Assembly (NCBI GenBank): GCA_050260275.1
Contig: JBLNBX010000034.1
Coordinates: 1 to 10,523 of the forward strand
From: DATMXS01 sp050260275
GTDB lineage: Bacteria > Acidobacteriota > Terriglobia > Bryobacterales > Bryobacteraceae
Length of the DNA stretch: 10,523 nt
Direction of reading: 5' to 3'
Shown here: in pieces, positions 1 through 6,001 of the stretch
How the letters are laid out: the number at the start of each line of letters is the position of its first letter
Numbering within the stretch: position 1 is the first letter of the stretch
Position numbers and translations under genes: made by a program
The notes under the pieces: generated by a model
The model's input: the letters and a program-made list of their open reading frames with translations, nothing else
Database searches by the model: none
What the model was told of the DNA's origin: nothing

Positions 1-2
1 TC

Positions 3-359
3 CGGACCCGCGCCGATATCGAGCGCGCCGTCTGGGAGGTGCACGGGCTGGTCTCCGTGAACGTGATGGACGGCGTCACCGGCGTCAAGACAGAGCTCGT
101 GCCGATACCGGAACTCGCGCGTCTGGGCGTCGCGCGCGTAAGCATTCCGGTGGCGTCGATACTCGTAGTGCACCGCGCGCTGAAGGAGTTTTTCGAGGCG
201 CTGAAGGCGTCGCCAGACGGCCTGCTGGCCGGCCGGACGGACCTGGTCAGCGCGTTCAAAGATTACACCGACTTTGTCGGCCTGCCGGAGTATCGCGCGC
301 GAGAGAACGAGTACCTGCCCCGCGCTGTTATCGAGGAGAAGTACTCCGTGCAGGCCTGA
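3..359 (+). CDS. Isocitrate lyase/PEP mutase superfamily lyase, C-terminal part (5' end outside window)
   Basis: The frame is open from the first bases of the window and ends at TGA 357-359, giving about 118 residues of a C-terminus. A GTG at 39 lies inside the domain and is not a likely start. Visible signatures are the late beta-strand region ELARLGVARVSIP (the family has ELaaLGvrrVs.p), a long helix rich in A, L, K and E, and the tail FVGLPEYRARENEYLP, which matches the (V)GLPE.RALEERY ending of methylisocitrate-lyase, 2,3-dimethylmalate-lyase and oxaloacetate-decarboxylase-type members. These enzymes cleave or rearrange C-C or P-C bonds of 2-hydroxy or 2-oxo diacids in a TIM barrel. The catalytic KKCGH-type loop would be upstream of the window, so the exact reaction cannot be read. 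It lies 31 nt before the aconitase-type gene on the same strand and is probably co-transcribed. Family assignment is fairly sure; substrate is unknown. Confidence 0.72.
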   Translation, partial: RTRADIERAVWEVHGLVSVNVMDGVTGVKTELVPIPELARLGVARVSIPVASILVVHRALKEFFEALKASPDGLLAGRTDLVSAFKDYTDFVGLPEYRARENEYLPRAVIEEKYSVQA

Positions 360-367
360 CCGAACGA

Positions 368-386
368 GGGGGGGGGGGGGGGGGGG
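368..386 (+). repeat. Homopolymer run of 19 G just upstream of the aconitase-type large-subunit start
   Basis: Positions 368-386 are nineteen consecutive G, preceded by ACGA and followed by TTGC and the ATG at 391. The run takes up most of the 31-nt gap between the lyase stop (357-359) and the next start codon, where a Shine-Dalgarno site is expected. No other purine-rich site lies at normal spacing, so the G run itself is the only possible anti-SD pairing partner (G-C plus G-U). It is outside both reading frames. Such tracts are prone to slipped-strand length change and can form quadruplexes; they are also prone to sequencing and assembly error. Confidence 0.9.
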
Positions 387-390
387 TTGC

Positions 391-1680
391 ATGACGCGGG
401 TAGAGAAGATACTGGCGCGGGCGTCGGGCCGGGAATCAGTTTCGCCCGACGAGATAGTGGTGGCCGAAATCGACGTGGCGCTTTCGCACGAGAACGCCGA
501 TCTCGTTCGCAAGAGTTTCCAGGAGATCGGCGTGAGGCGCGTGTGGGATCCGGAGCGCATCGTCATCATCCTCGACCACCGCGTTCCGGCCGAATCGGAG
601 AAGACCGCAGCCACCCATAAGGCCATTCGCGAGTTTGTCGCCGCCCAAGGCATCCGCAACTTCTACGACGTGGGACGCGGCGGCATATGTCACCAGGTGC
701 TGGCGGAACGCGGACACATCGGCCCCGGGATGGTGGTGGTCGGGACCGATTCGCACACCACCACAGCCGGTGCTTTCGGCGCCTTCGCCACCGGCATCGG
801 CGCAACCGAGATGGCCGGCGTCTGGACCGAGGGCCGCCTGTGGTTCAAGGTGCCCTCGACTTTCCGCATCGAGATTTCGGGCGAGTTCGCACCGTTCGTT
901 TCGGCGAAGGACCTGATCCTGCACATCATCGGCAAACTAGGCGCCGACGGCGCGGACTACCGGGCAGTGGAGTTCGACGGGCCGGCCGTGCGCGCCATGT
1001 CGGTGGCGTCGCGCATGGTCCTCGCGAACCTTTCGATGGAGATGGGCGCGAAGGTGGCGTTCACGCCCGTGGACGACACACTCGCCGCGTGGCTCCACGA
1101 CGCCGGCCGTGACATCACGCCGGGACCCGAGTACGAACCCGATCCCGGCGCGCGCTACGAGCGCGTGCTGAGCATCAATCTGGCGGAGGACGTGCCCGAG
1201 CCGCAGATCGCGTGCCCGCATTCCGTGGATAACGTGCGCCCGGTATCGCAGGTAGCGGGCACGAAGGTGAACCAGGCGGTGCTCGGAAGCTGCACGAACG
1301 GGCGGTTGGAAGATCTCGAAGCCGCGGCGCGCGTGCTGGCGGGCCGCACGGTGCATCCGCGCACGCGGCTGATCGTGATTCCCGCATCACAGCGCATCTA
1401 TCTGGAGGCGATCCGCCTCGGCTACCTGCAAACGCTGATCGAGGCGGGAGCCATGGTGAACCCGCCCGGCTGCGGACCGTGCGTAGGCGTGCACCAAGGC
1501 ATCATCGCAGGGGGCGAGGTGTGCATCTCGAGCACCAACCGCAACTTCATTGGCCGAATGGGCAGCAAGGATTCGCAGGTGTACCTGGGATCTCCGGCCG
1601 TGGTTGCGGCGTCCGCGATTGCCGGGGAGATCGTTCACCCGGCCGCGATTGCAGGGCGCGGCGAGGAGGCGAGAGCATGA
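391..1680 (+). CDS. Aconitase-family dehydratase large subunit (LeuC/HacA/DmdA-like), 429 aa
   Basis: Large, iron-sulfur subunit of a two-subunit hydro-lyase that moves a hydroxyl group in a malate- or isocitrate-type substrate through a cis-unsaturated intermediate. The GTDSHTTTAGAFGAFATGIG block is at about residues 118-137. The three [4Fe-4S] ligand cysteines are visible: C301 in GSCTNGRLEDL, and C361 and C364 in GCGPC. At 429 aa it fits the shorter archaeal IPMI/homoaconitase/dimethylmaleate-hydratase class (about 420 aa), not the roughly 465-aa enterobacterial LeuC. ATG 391 is chosen because MTRVEKILARASG is the normal family N-terminus; the frame stays open upstream to 274, but that part overlaps the lyase and encodes the poly-G as glycines. 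The stop overlaps the small-subunit start by ATGA (1677-1680), so the two are translationally coupled. The substrate is not fixed by sequence: isopropylmalate, homocitrate-type and dimethylmalate are all possible. Confidence 0.88.
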   Translation: MTRVEKILARASGRESVSPDEIVVAEIDVALSHENADLVRKSFQEIGVRRVWDPERIVIILDHRVPAESEKTAATHKAIREFVAAQGIRNFYDVGRGGICHQVLAERGHIGPGMVVVGTDSHTTTAGAFGAFATGIGATEMAGVWTEGRLWFKVPSTFRIEISGEFAPFVSAKDLILHIIGKLGADGADYRAVEFDGPAVRAMSVASRMVLANLSMEMGAKVAFTPVDDTLAAWLHDAGRDITPGPEYEPDPGARYERVLSINLAEDVPEPQIACPHSVDNVRPVSQVAGTKVNQAVLGSCTNGRLEDLEAAARVLAGRTVHPRTRLIVIPASQRIYLEAIRLGYLQTLIEAGAMVNPPGCGPCVGVHQGIIAGGEVCISSTNRNFIGRMGSKDSQVYLGSPAVVAASAIAGEIVHPAAIAGRGEEARA

Positions 1681-2189
1681 GCGGCTCCACTATGCGTTTG
1701 CGCGGGCGCGTTGCGGTTCGCCTGGGCGACAACATCGACACGGATATCATCTACCCGGGCCGTTACCTCAACATCACCGACCGCGAGAAGACGCCTGAGC
1801 ACCTTTTCGAGCTGGCCTATCCCGAACTGCGCGCGCAGATCCGGCCCGGGGACATCATCGTAGCGGGCAAGAACTTCGGTTGCGGATCGAGCCGCGAGCA
1901 AGCCACCGCGGCGCTGAAGTATGCAGGGGTGAGCGCGGTGATCGCCGTATCGTTTGCGCGCATCTTCTTCCGCAACTCCATCAACCTCGGACTGCCGGTG
2001 GTGGTATCGGACTCCGCCCTGCAACTTCAGCAGGGCGACGACCTGCTGATCGACCTGGCCGCCGGCCGCATCATTGACGTCGCAACGGACCGCACTTACA
2101 CCTGCGCGCCGCTCGATGCGAAGGCCGCCGAACTGCTCGCCGCCGGCGGGCTCATCCCATATCTGAAGAAGAGGTTCGCATCCCCATGA
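1677..2189 (+). CDS. Aconitase-family dehydratase small subunit (LeuD/HacB/DmdB-like), 170 aa
   Basis: Swivel-domain subunit that pairs with the preceding large subunit to complete the active site. Diagnostic motifs are GDNIDTDIIYPGRYL near the N-terminus (R29, Y30, L31) and NFGCGSSREQA (N66 to A76), typical of LeuD/HacB proteins. About 170 aa is the short archaeal-type length, agreeing with the short large subunit. The ATG at 1677 overlaps the upstream stop (ATGA) and has a strong GAGGAGG Shine-Dalgarno at 1663-1669, 7 nt away, which decides the start. The loop after YL, where the substrate side chain is recognised in this family, reads N-I-T; as I recall, characterised archaeal IPMI and homoaconitase subunits carry different residues there. 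The 3' end overlaps the dehydrogenase start by ATGA (2186-2189). Confidence 0.88.
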   Translation: MSGSTMRLRGRVAVRLGDNIDTDIIYPGRYLNITDREKTPEHLFELAYPELRAQIRPGDIIVAGKNFGCGSSREQATAALKYAGVSAVIAVSFARIFFRNSINLGLPVVVSDSALQLQQGDDLLIDLAAGRIIDVATDRTYTCAPLDAKAAELLAAGGLIPYLKKRFASP

Positions 2190-3292
2190 AACGCCGCATT
2201 GCCTGGCTTCCCGGAGATGGGGTGGGTGTGGAGGTGTGCGACGCCGCGCGCACCGTGCTCGACGCCGCGGGTTTCGAGGCCGAATACATTCACGGCGACA
2301 TCGGATGGGAGTTCTGGCGCTCGGAAGGCGACCCCCTGCCACAGCGCACTATCGACCTTCTGAAATCGACGGACTGCGCGTTCTTCGGTGCGATCACCTC
2401 GAAACCGGCGAGCGAGGCAGACGCCGAACTTGCCCCGGAGTTGCGCGGCAAGGGATTCGTTTACCGCAGCCCGATCGTGCGCATGCGGCAATTGCTCGAT
2501 TTGTATGTGTGCCTGCGCCCGTGCAAGGCGTTTCCGGGCAACCCGCTCAATTACCGGGATACAATCGACCTGGCTATCTTCCGCGAGAACACCGAGGGCA
2601 TGTACATCGGGGTGGAGTTTGCGAAAGCGCCCGAGTCGTTCTACGCCGAAAAGGCGATGGCGCGAATACCCCGCGACGCCGCGGTCTCGATACGCTCCAT
2701 CACGCCCGGCGGTTCGCGGCGTATCGTGCGCGCGGCTTTCGAGTACGCGGCAAAGAACAACCGGCGGAAGGTGACAGCCGTTCACAAGGCCAACGTGCTG
2801 CGGGCCACTTGCGGGGTGTTTCTCGACGCCGCCTGCGAGGTCGCGCGGGATTACCCGAACATCCAGCTCGATACGGCGAACGTCGACGCCATGTGTATGT
2901 GGCTCCTTAAGAACCCGAACAACTACGACGTCATCGTCACGACGAACCTGTTCGGCGACATACTCTCCGACCTTTGCGCGCAGCTCGTTGGCGGGCTTGG
3001 CTTCGGGTACAGCGGCAACATCGGCGACCGCTACGCGGTTTTCGAGCCGACGCACGGTTCCGCGCCGAAGTACGCCGGGCAGGACAAGGTGAACCCGCTT
3101 GCAGCGATCCTCGCGGCGAAGATGATGCTCGAGTGGCTCGGCGAAAACAGCAAGGCGGCTGAGATCGAAGGCGCTGTCGCCAGGGTCATAGAGAAGGGCG
3201 AGGTTCGCACTTACGACATGGGCGGGCAGGCTAAGACGTCAGAGATGGCCGCGGCGGTCGCACGCGCTCTGCGCCCGATTCGCGTATCATAG
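2186..3292 (+). CDS. Isocitrate/isopropylmalate-family beta-decarboxylating dehydrogenase, 368 aa
   Basis: Oxidatively decarboxylates a 2-hydroxy-3-carboxy acid to a 2-oxoacid, probably the product of the dehydratase encoded just before it. The family residues are present: PGDGVG (9-14), R101, R111, R133 and Y140 around the substrate, HKAN with K201, D234, and D258/D262 in NLFGDILSDL for the metal. The substrate loop reads RSPIVRMRQLLDLYVCLRP (94-112); the SPIV form is like homoisocitrate dehydrogenases, and I97 sits where E. coli Icd has isocitrate-binding Asn115. The cofactor loop HGSAPKYAGQDKVNP (290-304) has the K-Y-V set that binds the NADP 2'-phosphate in E. coli Icd, whereas NAD enzymes carry Asp at the Lys position. 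The length is that of LeuB/HICDH enzymes, not bacterial Icd (about 416 aa). The start is supported by the ATGA overlap and AAGAGG at 2169-2174. It ends in TAG. The exact substrate is open. Confidence 0.88.
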   Translation: MKRRIAWLPGDGVGVEVCDAARTVLDAAGFEAEYIHGDIGWEFWRSEGDPLPQRTIDLLKSTDCAFFGAITSKPASEADAELAPELRGKGFVYRSPIVRMRQLLDLYVCLRPCKAFPGNPLNYRDTIDLAIFRENTEGMYIGVEFAKAPESFYAEKAMARIPRDAAVSIRSITPGGSRRIVRAAFEYAAKNNRRKVTAVHKANVLRATCGVFLDAACEVARDYPNIQLDTANVDAMCMWLLKNPNNYDVIVTTNLFGDILSDLCAQLVGGLGFGYSGNIGDRYAVFEPTHGSAPKYAGQDKVNPLAAILAAKMMLEWLGENSKAAEIEGAVARVIEKGEVRTYDMGGQAKTSEMAAAVARALRPIRVS

Positions 3293-3297
3293 GCCGC

Positions 3298-3693
3298 ATG
3301 GAAGGGCACATTAGGGCGGTTGGGATACTAAACATCATCATGGGCGCGTTTGGCGTTCTCATCGCCCTCGCGATCCTGTTAGCTTTCGGCGGCATCGCTG
3401 GGATCGTCGGCGCGTCAGGCGATCCGGAGGCCCAAGTCGCCGTTCCGATCCTGGGAGTGATCGGCTTCGTGATTTTCATCATAGTCGCCGTCACGTCTAT
3501 TCCCCTGCTTCTCGCCGGTTGGGGTATTCTGACCTACCGCGAGTGGGCCCGCATTCTGGGCATCGTCCTCGCCGCGATTAACCTGCTCAACGTGCCTATC
3601 GGCACGGCTATAGGAGTCTACTCACTCTGGGTACTCGTGCAGGAGCGCACGGCCCAGATGTTTCGCGCGGCGAAGACGGGACTGATGTATTGA
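3298..3693 (+). CDS. Small multi-pass membrane protein of unknown function, 131 aa
   Basis: Four hydrophobic segments are visible, at about residues 8-38, 48-75, 84-96 and 99-114, with a short loop GASGDPEAQ between the first two and a motif YREWARILGIVLAAINLLNVPIGTAIGVYSLWVL split over the last two helices (80-113). The W-A-R-I-L-G-I-V...N-x-P-x-G-T-x-x-G-x-Y pattern recurs in short bacterial membrane proteins with no assigned role. The ATG lies 5 nt after the dehydrogenase TAG and has no clear Shine-Dalgarno, so translation probably depends on ribosomes arriving from the upstream gene. It is the last gene of the operon; REP-like hairpins begin about 40 nt after its stop. No catalytic residue pattern is seen, and a link to the metabolic genes is only positional. 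Confidence 0.75.
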   Translation: MEGHIRAVGILNIIMGAFGVLIALAILLAFGGIAGIVGASGDPEAQVAVPILGVIGFVIFIIVAVTSIPLLLAGWGILTYREWARILGIVLAAINLLNVPIGTAIGVYSLWVLVQERTAQMFRAAKTGLMY

Positions 3694-3817
3694 CGCCCGC
3701 CCCTCATAGCGCACGGCGGCTCACACATCGCATGCAGGGCTGAAGCCCTGCGCGGGCTCAAGCCCGCCCCCCAACCGTGAATCTTATGATGGTCTGGGTC
3801 AGCCCCTGCCATAGAGG

Positions 3818-3850
3818 TTCGTATCAGGGCATGGCTTTAGCCGTGCCGAA
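3818..3850 (+). repeat. REP-like unit, direct copy 1
   Basis: A 33-nt unit beginning TTCGTATCAGGGC and ending AGCCGTGCCGAA. It carries a GC-rich hairpin at 3829-3846 with a TT loop centre. It matches the unit at 4084-4116 at 29 of 33 positions, and both are followed about 12-13 nt later by AAGGGGCTT. Confidence 0.8.
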
Positions 3851-3936
3851 AGCGGCTTTCCAGAAAGGGGCTTAGCCGCTGCCATCGACAACGTTCCATG
3901 CAGGGGCTGAAGCCCGCATTTGTGGCGGCCGTGATC

Positions 3937-3966
3937 GGCCCGACTGAAGTCGGGCCCTGATACGAG
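3937..3966 (-). repeat. REP-like unit, inverted copy
   Basis: Read on the minus strand this begins CTCGTATCAGGGC, like the two direct copies, but with a diverged hairpin. The stem GGCCCGACT/AGTCGGGCC (3937-3945 and 3948-3956) is 9 bp and perfect, the strongest in the cluster. Retaining stem pairing while the sequence diverges is typical of selection on structure or of family exchange. Confidence 0.7.
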
Positions 3967-4083
3967 ACTCTTGATCGGGCTGGATCAGGCCCGAGCTAGC
4001 GATCCCTAGGCAGACTCAGCCCCAACGAACGGGCATGGTCCGATCCTTTCGGGGCACATCAGCCCGCGGTGGCACAAAACTGG

Positions 4084-4116
4084 TTCATATCAGGGCGTAG
4101 CTTCAGCCGTGCCGAA
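4084..4116 (+). repeat. REP-like unit, direct copy 2
   Basis: Second direct copy of the 33-nt unit (TTCATATCAGGGC...AGCCGTGCCGAA), with four substitutions against 3818-3850. It is followed by a second hairpin at 4133-4148 (AGGGGC, loop TTTG, GCCCCT). That palindrome lies about 30 nt past the rplT stop and could also act at the 3' end of the ribosomal-protein transcript. Confidence 0.8.
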
Positions 4117-4179
4117 TAGAGTTCTCAACGGAAGGGGCTTTGGCCCCTGCAGCTCATCCGAGAGCGGACTGGTCTGCGG

Positions 4180-4533
4180 CTAGCTGGCGGCCTGCGCCTT
4201 CTGCACCAGCGCGCGAAAGCCCGCTTCGTCGTTCAAGGCCAGGTCGGCGAGCACCTTGCGGTTCAGGTCGATGCCTGCCTTTCTCAGACCCGCGATGAAT
4301 CTGCTGTAGGAGATGCCCGCGGCGCGGCATCCGGCGTTGATGCGCGTGATCCACAGTGAACGGAAATCGCGCTTCTTCTGCCTGCGGCCTACGTAGGCGT
4401 ACCTGCCGGCCTTCTCGACCGCCTCCTGCGCGGCACGGGTGAGCTTACTCTTGGTGAGGAAATATCCGGACGCCGCCTTCAGCGTCTTCGCCCGGTTGGC
4501 TCTTCGTTTCGGACCTCGTTTGACTCTGGGCAC
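4180..4533 (-). CDS. rplT: 50S ribosomal protein L20
   Basis: Binds 23S rRNA and is needed early in 50S assembly; in E. coli and Bacillus it also represses its own operon. The 117-aa product is full length and canonical: basic N-terminal tail MPRVKRGPKRRANRAKTLK, then RRQKKRDFRSLWITRINAGCR at about residues 50-70, then the globular domain with GISYSRFIAGL. The start codon is GTG (minus strand, 4533-4531), fixed by a perfect AGGAGG at 4540-4545 and by the invariant N-terminus. It ends in TAG. It follows rpmI on the same strand after 94 nt, and in that gap a small inverted repeat TCCGT/ACGGA lies at 4586-4597. No pheS/pheT follows. Confidence 0.97.
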   Translation of the reverse strand: MPRVKRGPKRRANRAKTLKAASGYFLTKSKLTRAAQEAVEKAGRYAYVGRRQKKRDFRSLWITRINAGCRAAGISYSRFIAGLRKAGIDLNRKVLADLALNDEAGFRALVQKAQAAS

Positions 4534-4537
4534 GTTT

Positions 4538-4545
4538 GACCTCCT
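4538..4545 (-). promoter_or_regulatory. Strong ribosome binding site of rplT
   Basis: On the minus strand this reads AGGAGGTC, followed by AAAC and the GTG start, fully complementary to the 16S rRNA 3' end. It decides the GTG start of rplT and should give strong initiation. Confidence 0.85.
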
Positions 4546-4627
4546 GGCTTGGGCGGAACGGGTACGTGCCTCGCACTCCGTCCGCTCCGTTTACGGACCG
4601 CTCACTCGGAAGGCGGCCCGGAAAATC

Positions 4628-4822
4628 CTAATACGGAAGCATCCTCTCGATAAGTTTGGCATTCGCGGCGTCCATCACCACGCTCTGTCCCAGCTTGCGC
4701 TTCCGCTTTCTCGGCTTGGACGTCAGGATGTGGCGCGCAAAAGCATGACGGCGAACCACTTTGCCCGTTCCCGTCTTCTTAAAGCGCTTGGCCGCGCCGC
4801 GATGAGTCTTCAACTTCGGCAT
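4628..4822 (-). CDS. rpmI: 50S ribosomal protein L35
   Basis: Small basic large-subunit ribosomal protein, 64 aa, normal length. The sequence MPKLKTHRGAAKRFKKTGTGK at the start, then an RRHAFARHILTSK segment and a terminal KLIERMLPY, is the standard L35 pattern. The ATG has AGGA about 8 nt upstream on the minus strand and the stop is TAG. It is the first gene of an rpmI-rplT transcript driven from the promoter at 4886-4914. infC, usually directly upstream of rpmI, is absent here; the neighbour is a membrane hydrolase gene. Confidence 0.97.
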   Translation of the reverse strand: MPKLKTHRGAAKRFKKTGTGKVVRRHAFARHILTSKPRKRKRKLGQSVVMDAANAKLIERMLPY

Positions 4823-4885
4823 GAATGTTCCTGGGTTCGCTGATCGGGCAGACGCTGACCGCCCGCAGTCTTGGAAAACACTGCC

Positions 4886-4914
4886 AGTATAGCAGTTGCA
4901 TTCGACTGTCGCAA
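4886..4914 (-). promoter_or_regulatory. Sigma-70-type promoter for rpmI-rplT
   Basis: On the minus strand, TTGCGA (-35, 4909-4914) and TATACT (-10, 4886-4891) are separated by exactly 17 bp. The matches to consensus are 4/6 and 5/6. Transcription would start near 4879, giving a leader of about 57 nt before the rpmI ATG. The site lies between the YdjM-like stop (4939) and rpmI, so the ribosomal genes need not depend on read-through. Confidence 0.7.
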
Positions 4915-4938
4915 AATGCGGCCGGGCGGAATCTGCCC

Positions 4939-5916
4939 CTAGCGGAAATCGAATCGCGACTCGAGCACTCGCCCCGATGGCGTGACGAGCGCCGTCGCAA
5001 GGAATGCCCTGCGCTCAGAGCCGCCGAAGCGCAGGTCCCACGCGTCCACTCGCAGGTTGTCGCCCTCCGGCGTGAAGCTCCACATCGGGTACCGCGCGAA
5101 TCCCTGGAACGCGCGAAATGCCGTCGTGCCCGAGATCGCGTCGAGCGCGGCGCGTTCGCGATCGCCGGGCGTGGGGCGGTGCAGAACGCGGCCGGAAAAT
5201 GGGTCGAAGTCACCGAGCAGGTTGACATCGTAGAGCCTGTACGTCCCGTCGGTTTCCACCAGCCCGCGCCAGGCGAACGGATTCACGGGATCGGGCATGG
5301 CAGCCACGCGAACCGGCGCAGCGCCGTCGTACAGCCGCGAATCGAGGACAGCGATGGCCCGCTCGTGCAGAATCCATCTGCCGAAGGTGAAGATAGACAC
5401 CACGATCAGCGCGAAAACAGCCCAGCCCTGTCCGTGCGTCTTGCGGGCGCCGATTTCCGAGCTCACCAGGCGCGACAACGCGGGCGCGGCCCACGCCGCA
5501 AGCAGCACGAGCCAGATCCACAGGTCCGGCATCGGCATGATGTCGAGCGAGATCCACCGTCCTGAAAACGGCAGCAAAGGCCGGACCCCGTAGGCAGTGA
5601 ACCAGTCCAGCAGCAGGTGGGACGCAACACCGGCGCAAGCGATGATGAACGCGCCGCGCCATTTGAACTTCTTCCGGCGCGCAAATGGGCGCACCACGAG
5701 CACGCAGAGCGCGGCCATGATGGGCAGAACGAGTATCGCGTGAGTGATATGGCGGTGGTACTGAAGGTAAGTAGCGGCCCCCCATGGCGCGGCGACGATA
5801 TCTATATCGGGAGCGTTGGCCGCAAGCAGCGCTATCGGGGGCGCGTACGGAGCCAGGCGGTTCAGACCCGCGCGGCTGAGCGCGAATCCGGTCAGGGTGT
5901 GGGTTATCGGATCCAT
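4939..5916 (-). CDS. YdjM/YbcI-type membrane-bound metal-dependent hydrolase, 325 aa
   Basis: Predicted integral inner-membrane protein of the YdjM/YbcI (LexA-regulated, putative metal-dependent hydrolase) family. The start MDPITHTLTGFALSRAGL is the family N-terminus and fixes the ATG at 5916. Putative metal ligands are H6, the APDID motif (D37, D39), the HRHITH block (H54, H56, H59) and SHLLLDWFTAYG (H100, D104). Hydrophobic segments lie at about 24-36, 57-76, 87-103, 131-150 and 168-182. The C-terminal half (from about 190) is soluble and has no recognised domain, making the protein longer than the short YdjM-type members. Physiological substrate is unknown; members often sit near DNA-repair or membrane genes without a fixed partner. 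It ends in TAG. The 85 nt separating it from the lipid kinase on the same strand allow co-transcription. There is no strong Shine-Dalgarno. Confidence 0.82.
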   Translation of the reverse strand: MDPITHTLTGFALSRAGLNRLAPYAPPIALLAANAPDIDIVAAPWGAATYLQYHRHITHAILVLPIMAALCVLVVRPFARRKKFKWRGAFIIACAGVASHLLLDWFTAYGVRPLLPFSGRWISLDIMPMPDLWIWLVLLAAWAAPALSRLVSSEIGARKTHGQGWAVFALIVVSIFTFGRWILHERAIAVLDSRLYDGAAPVRVAAMPDPVNPFAWRGLVETDGTYRLYDVNLLGDFDPFSGRVLHRPTPGDRERAALDAISGTTAFRAFQGFARYPMWSFTPEGDNLRVDAWDLRFGGSERRAFLATALVTPSGRVLESRFDFR

Positions 5917-6001
5917 TGCTTTGGCTTCGCGTTCCTAAAGTCCGCTCGCCTGGCGAGTAAGCGGCCGGACGCACGGCGTCCTGCAGCCGCGCCTCCGGAC
6001 A

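Larger units (their letters stand above)
3731..4150. repeat. Cluster of REP-like short palindromes between convergent operons
   Basis: This gene-free stretch contains at least six short inverted repeats of one style, a G-rich arm, a core TTTA, TGAA or TTCA, and a C-rich arm. They are at 3735-3750 (CAGGGCT-GA-AGCCCTG), 3752-3767 (GCGGGCT-CA-AGCCCGC), 3829-3846, 3904-3915, 3937-3956 and 4133-4148 (AGGGGC-TTTG-GCCCCT). The gene on the left ends at 3693 and the one on the right strand ends at 4180, so the cluster lies exactly where two operons meet. REP-type hairpins in such places can end transcription or protect mRNA 3' ends; that role is inferred. None is followed by a convincing T-run. Confidence 0.8.

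Noticed and set aside
274..390. N-terminal extension of the large dehydratase subunit through the poly-G
   Set aside because: It would overlap the lyase gene and add a low-complexity arginine/glycine segment absent from the family; ATG 391 fits the N-terminus.
391..3292. Plain leuCDB leucine operon
   Set aside because: Family resemblance is real, but length class, substrate loops, cofactor loop and the lyase partner do not fit well, so I gave no leu gene symbols.
3731..4150. CRISPR array
   Set aside because: Repeats are few, unevenly spaced, imperfect and in both orientations, with no constant repeat-spacer pattern and no cas genes.
4825..5565. Plus-strand 246-codon open frame opposite the YdjM-like gene
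   Set aside because: It is antisense to a clear membrane hydrolase and its product has no family features.
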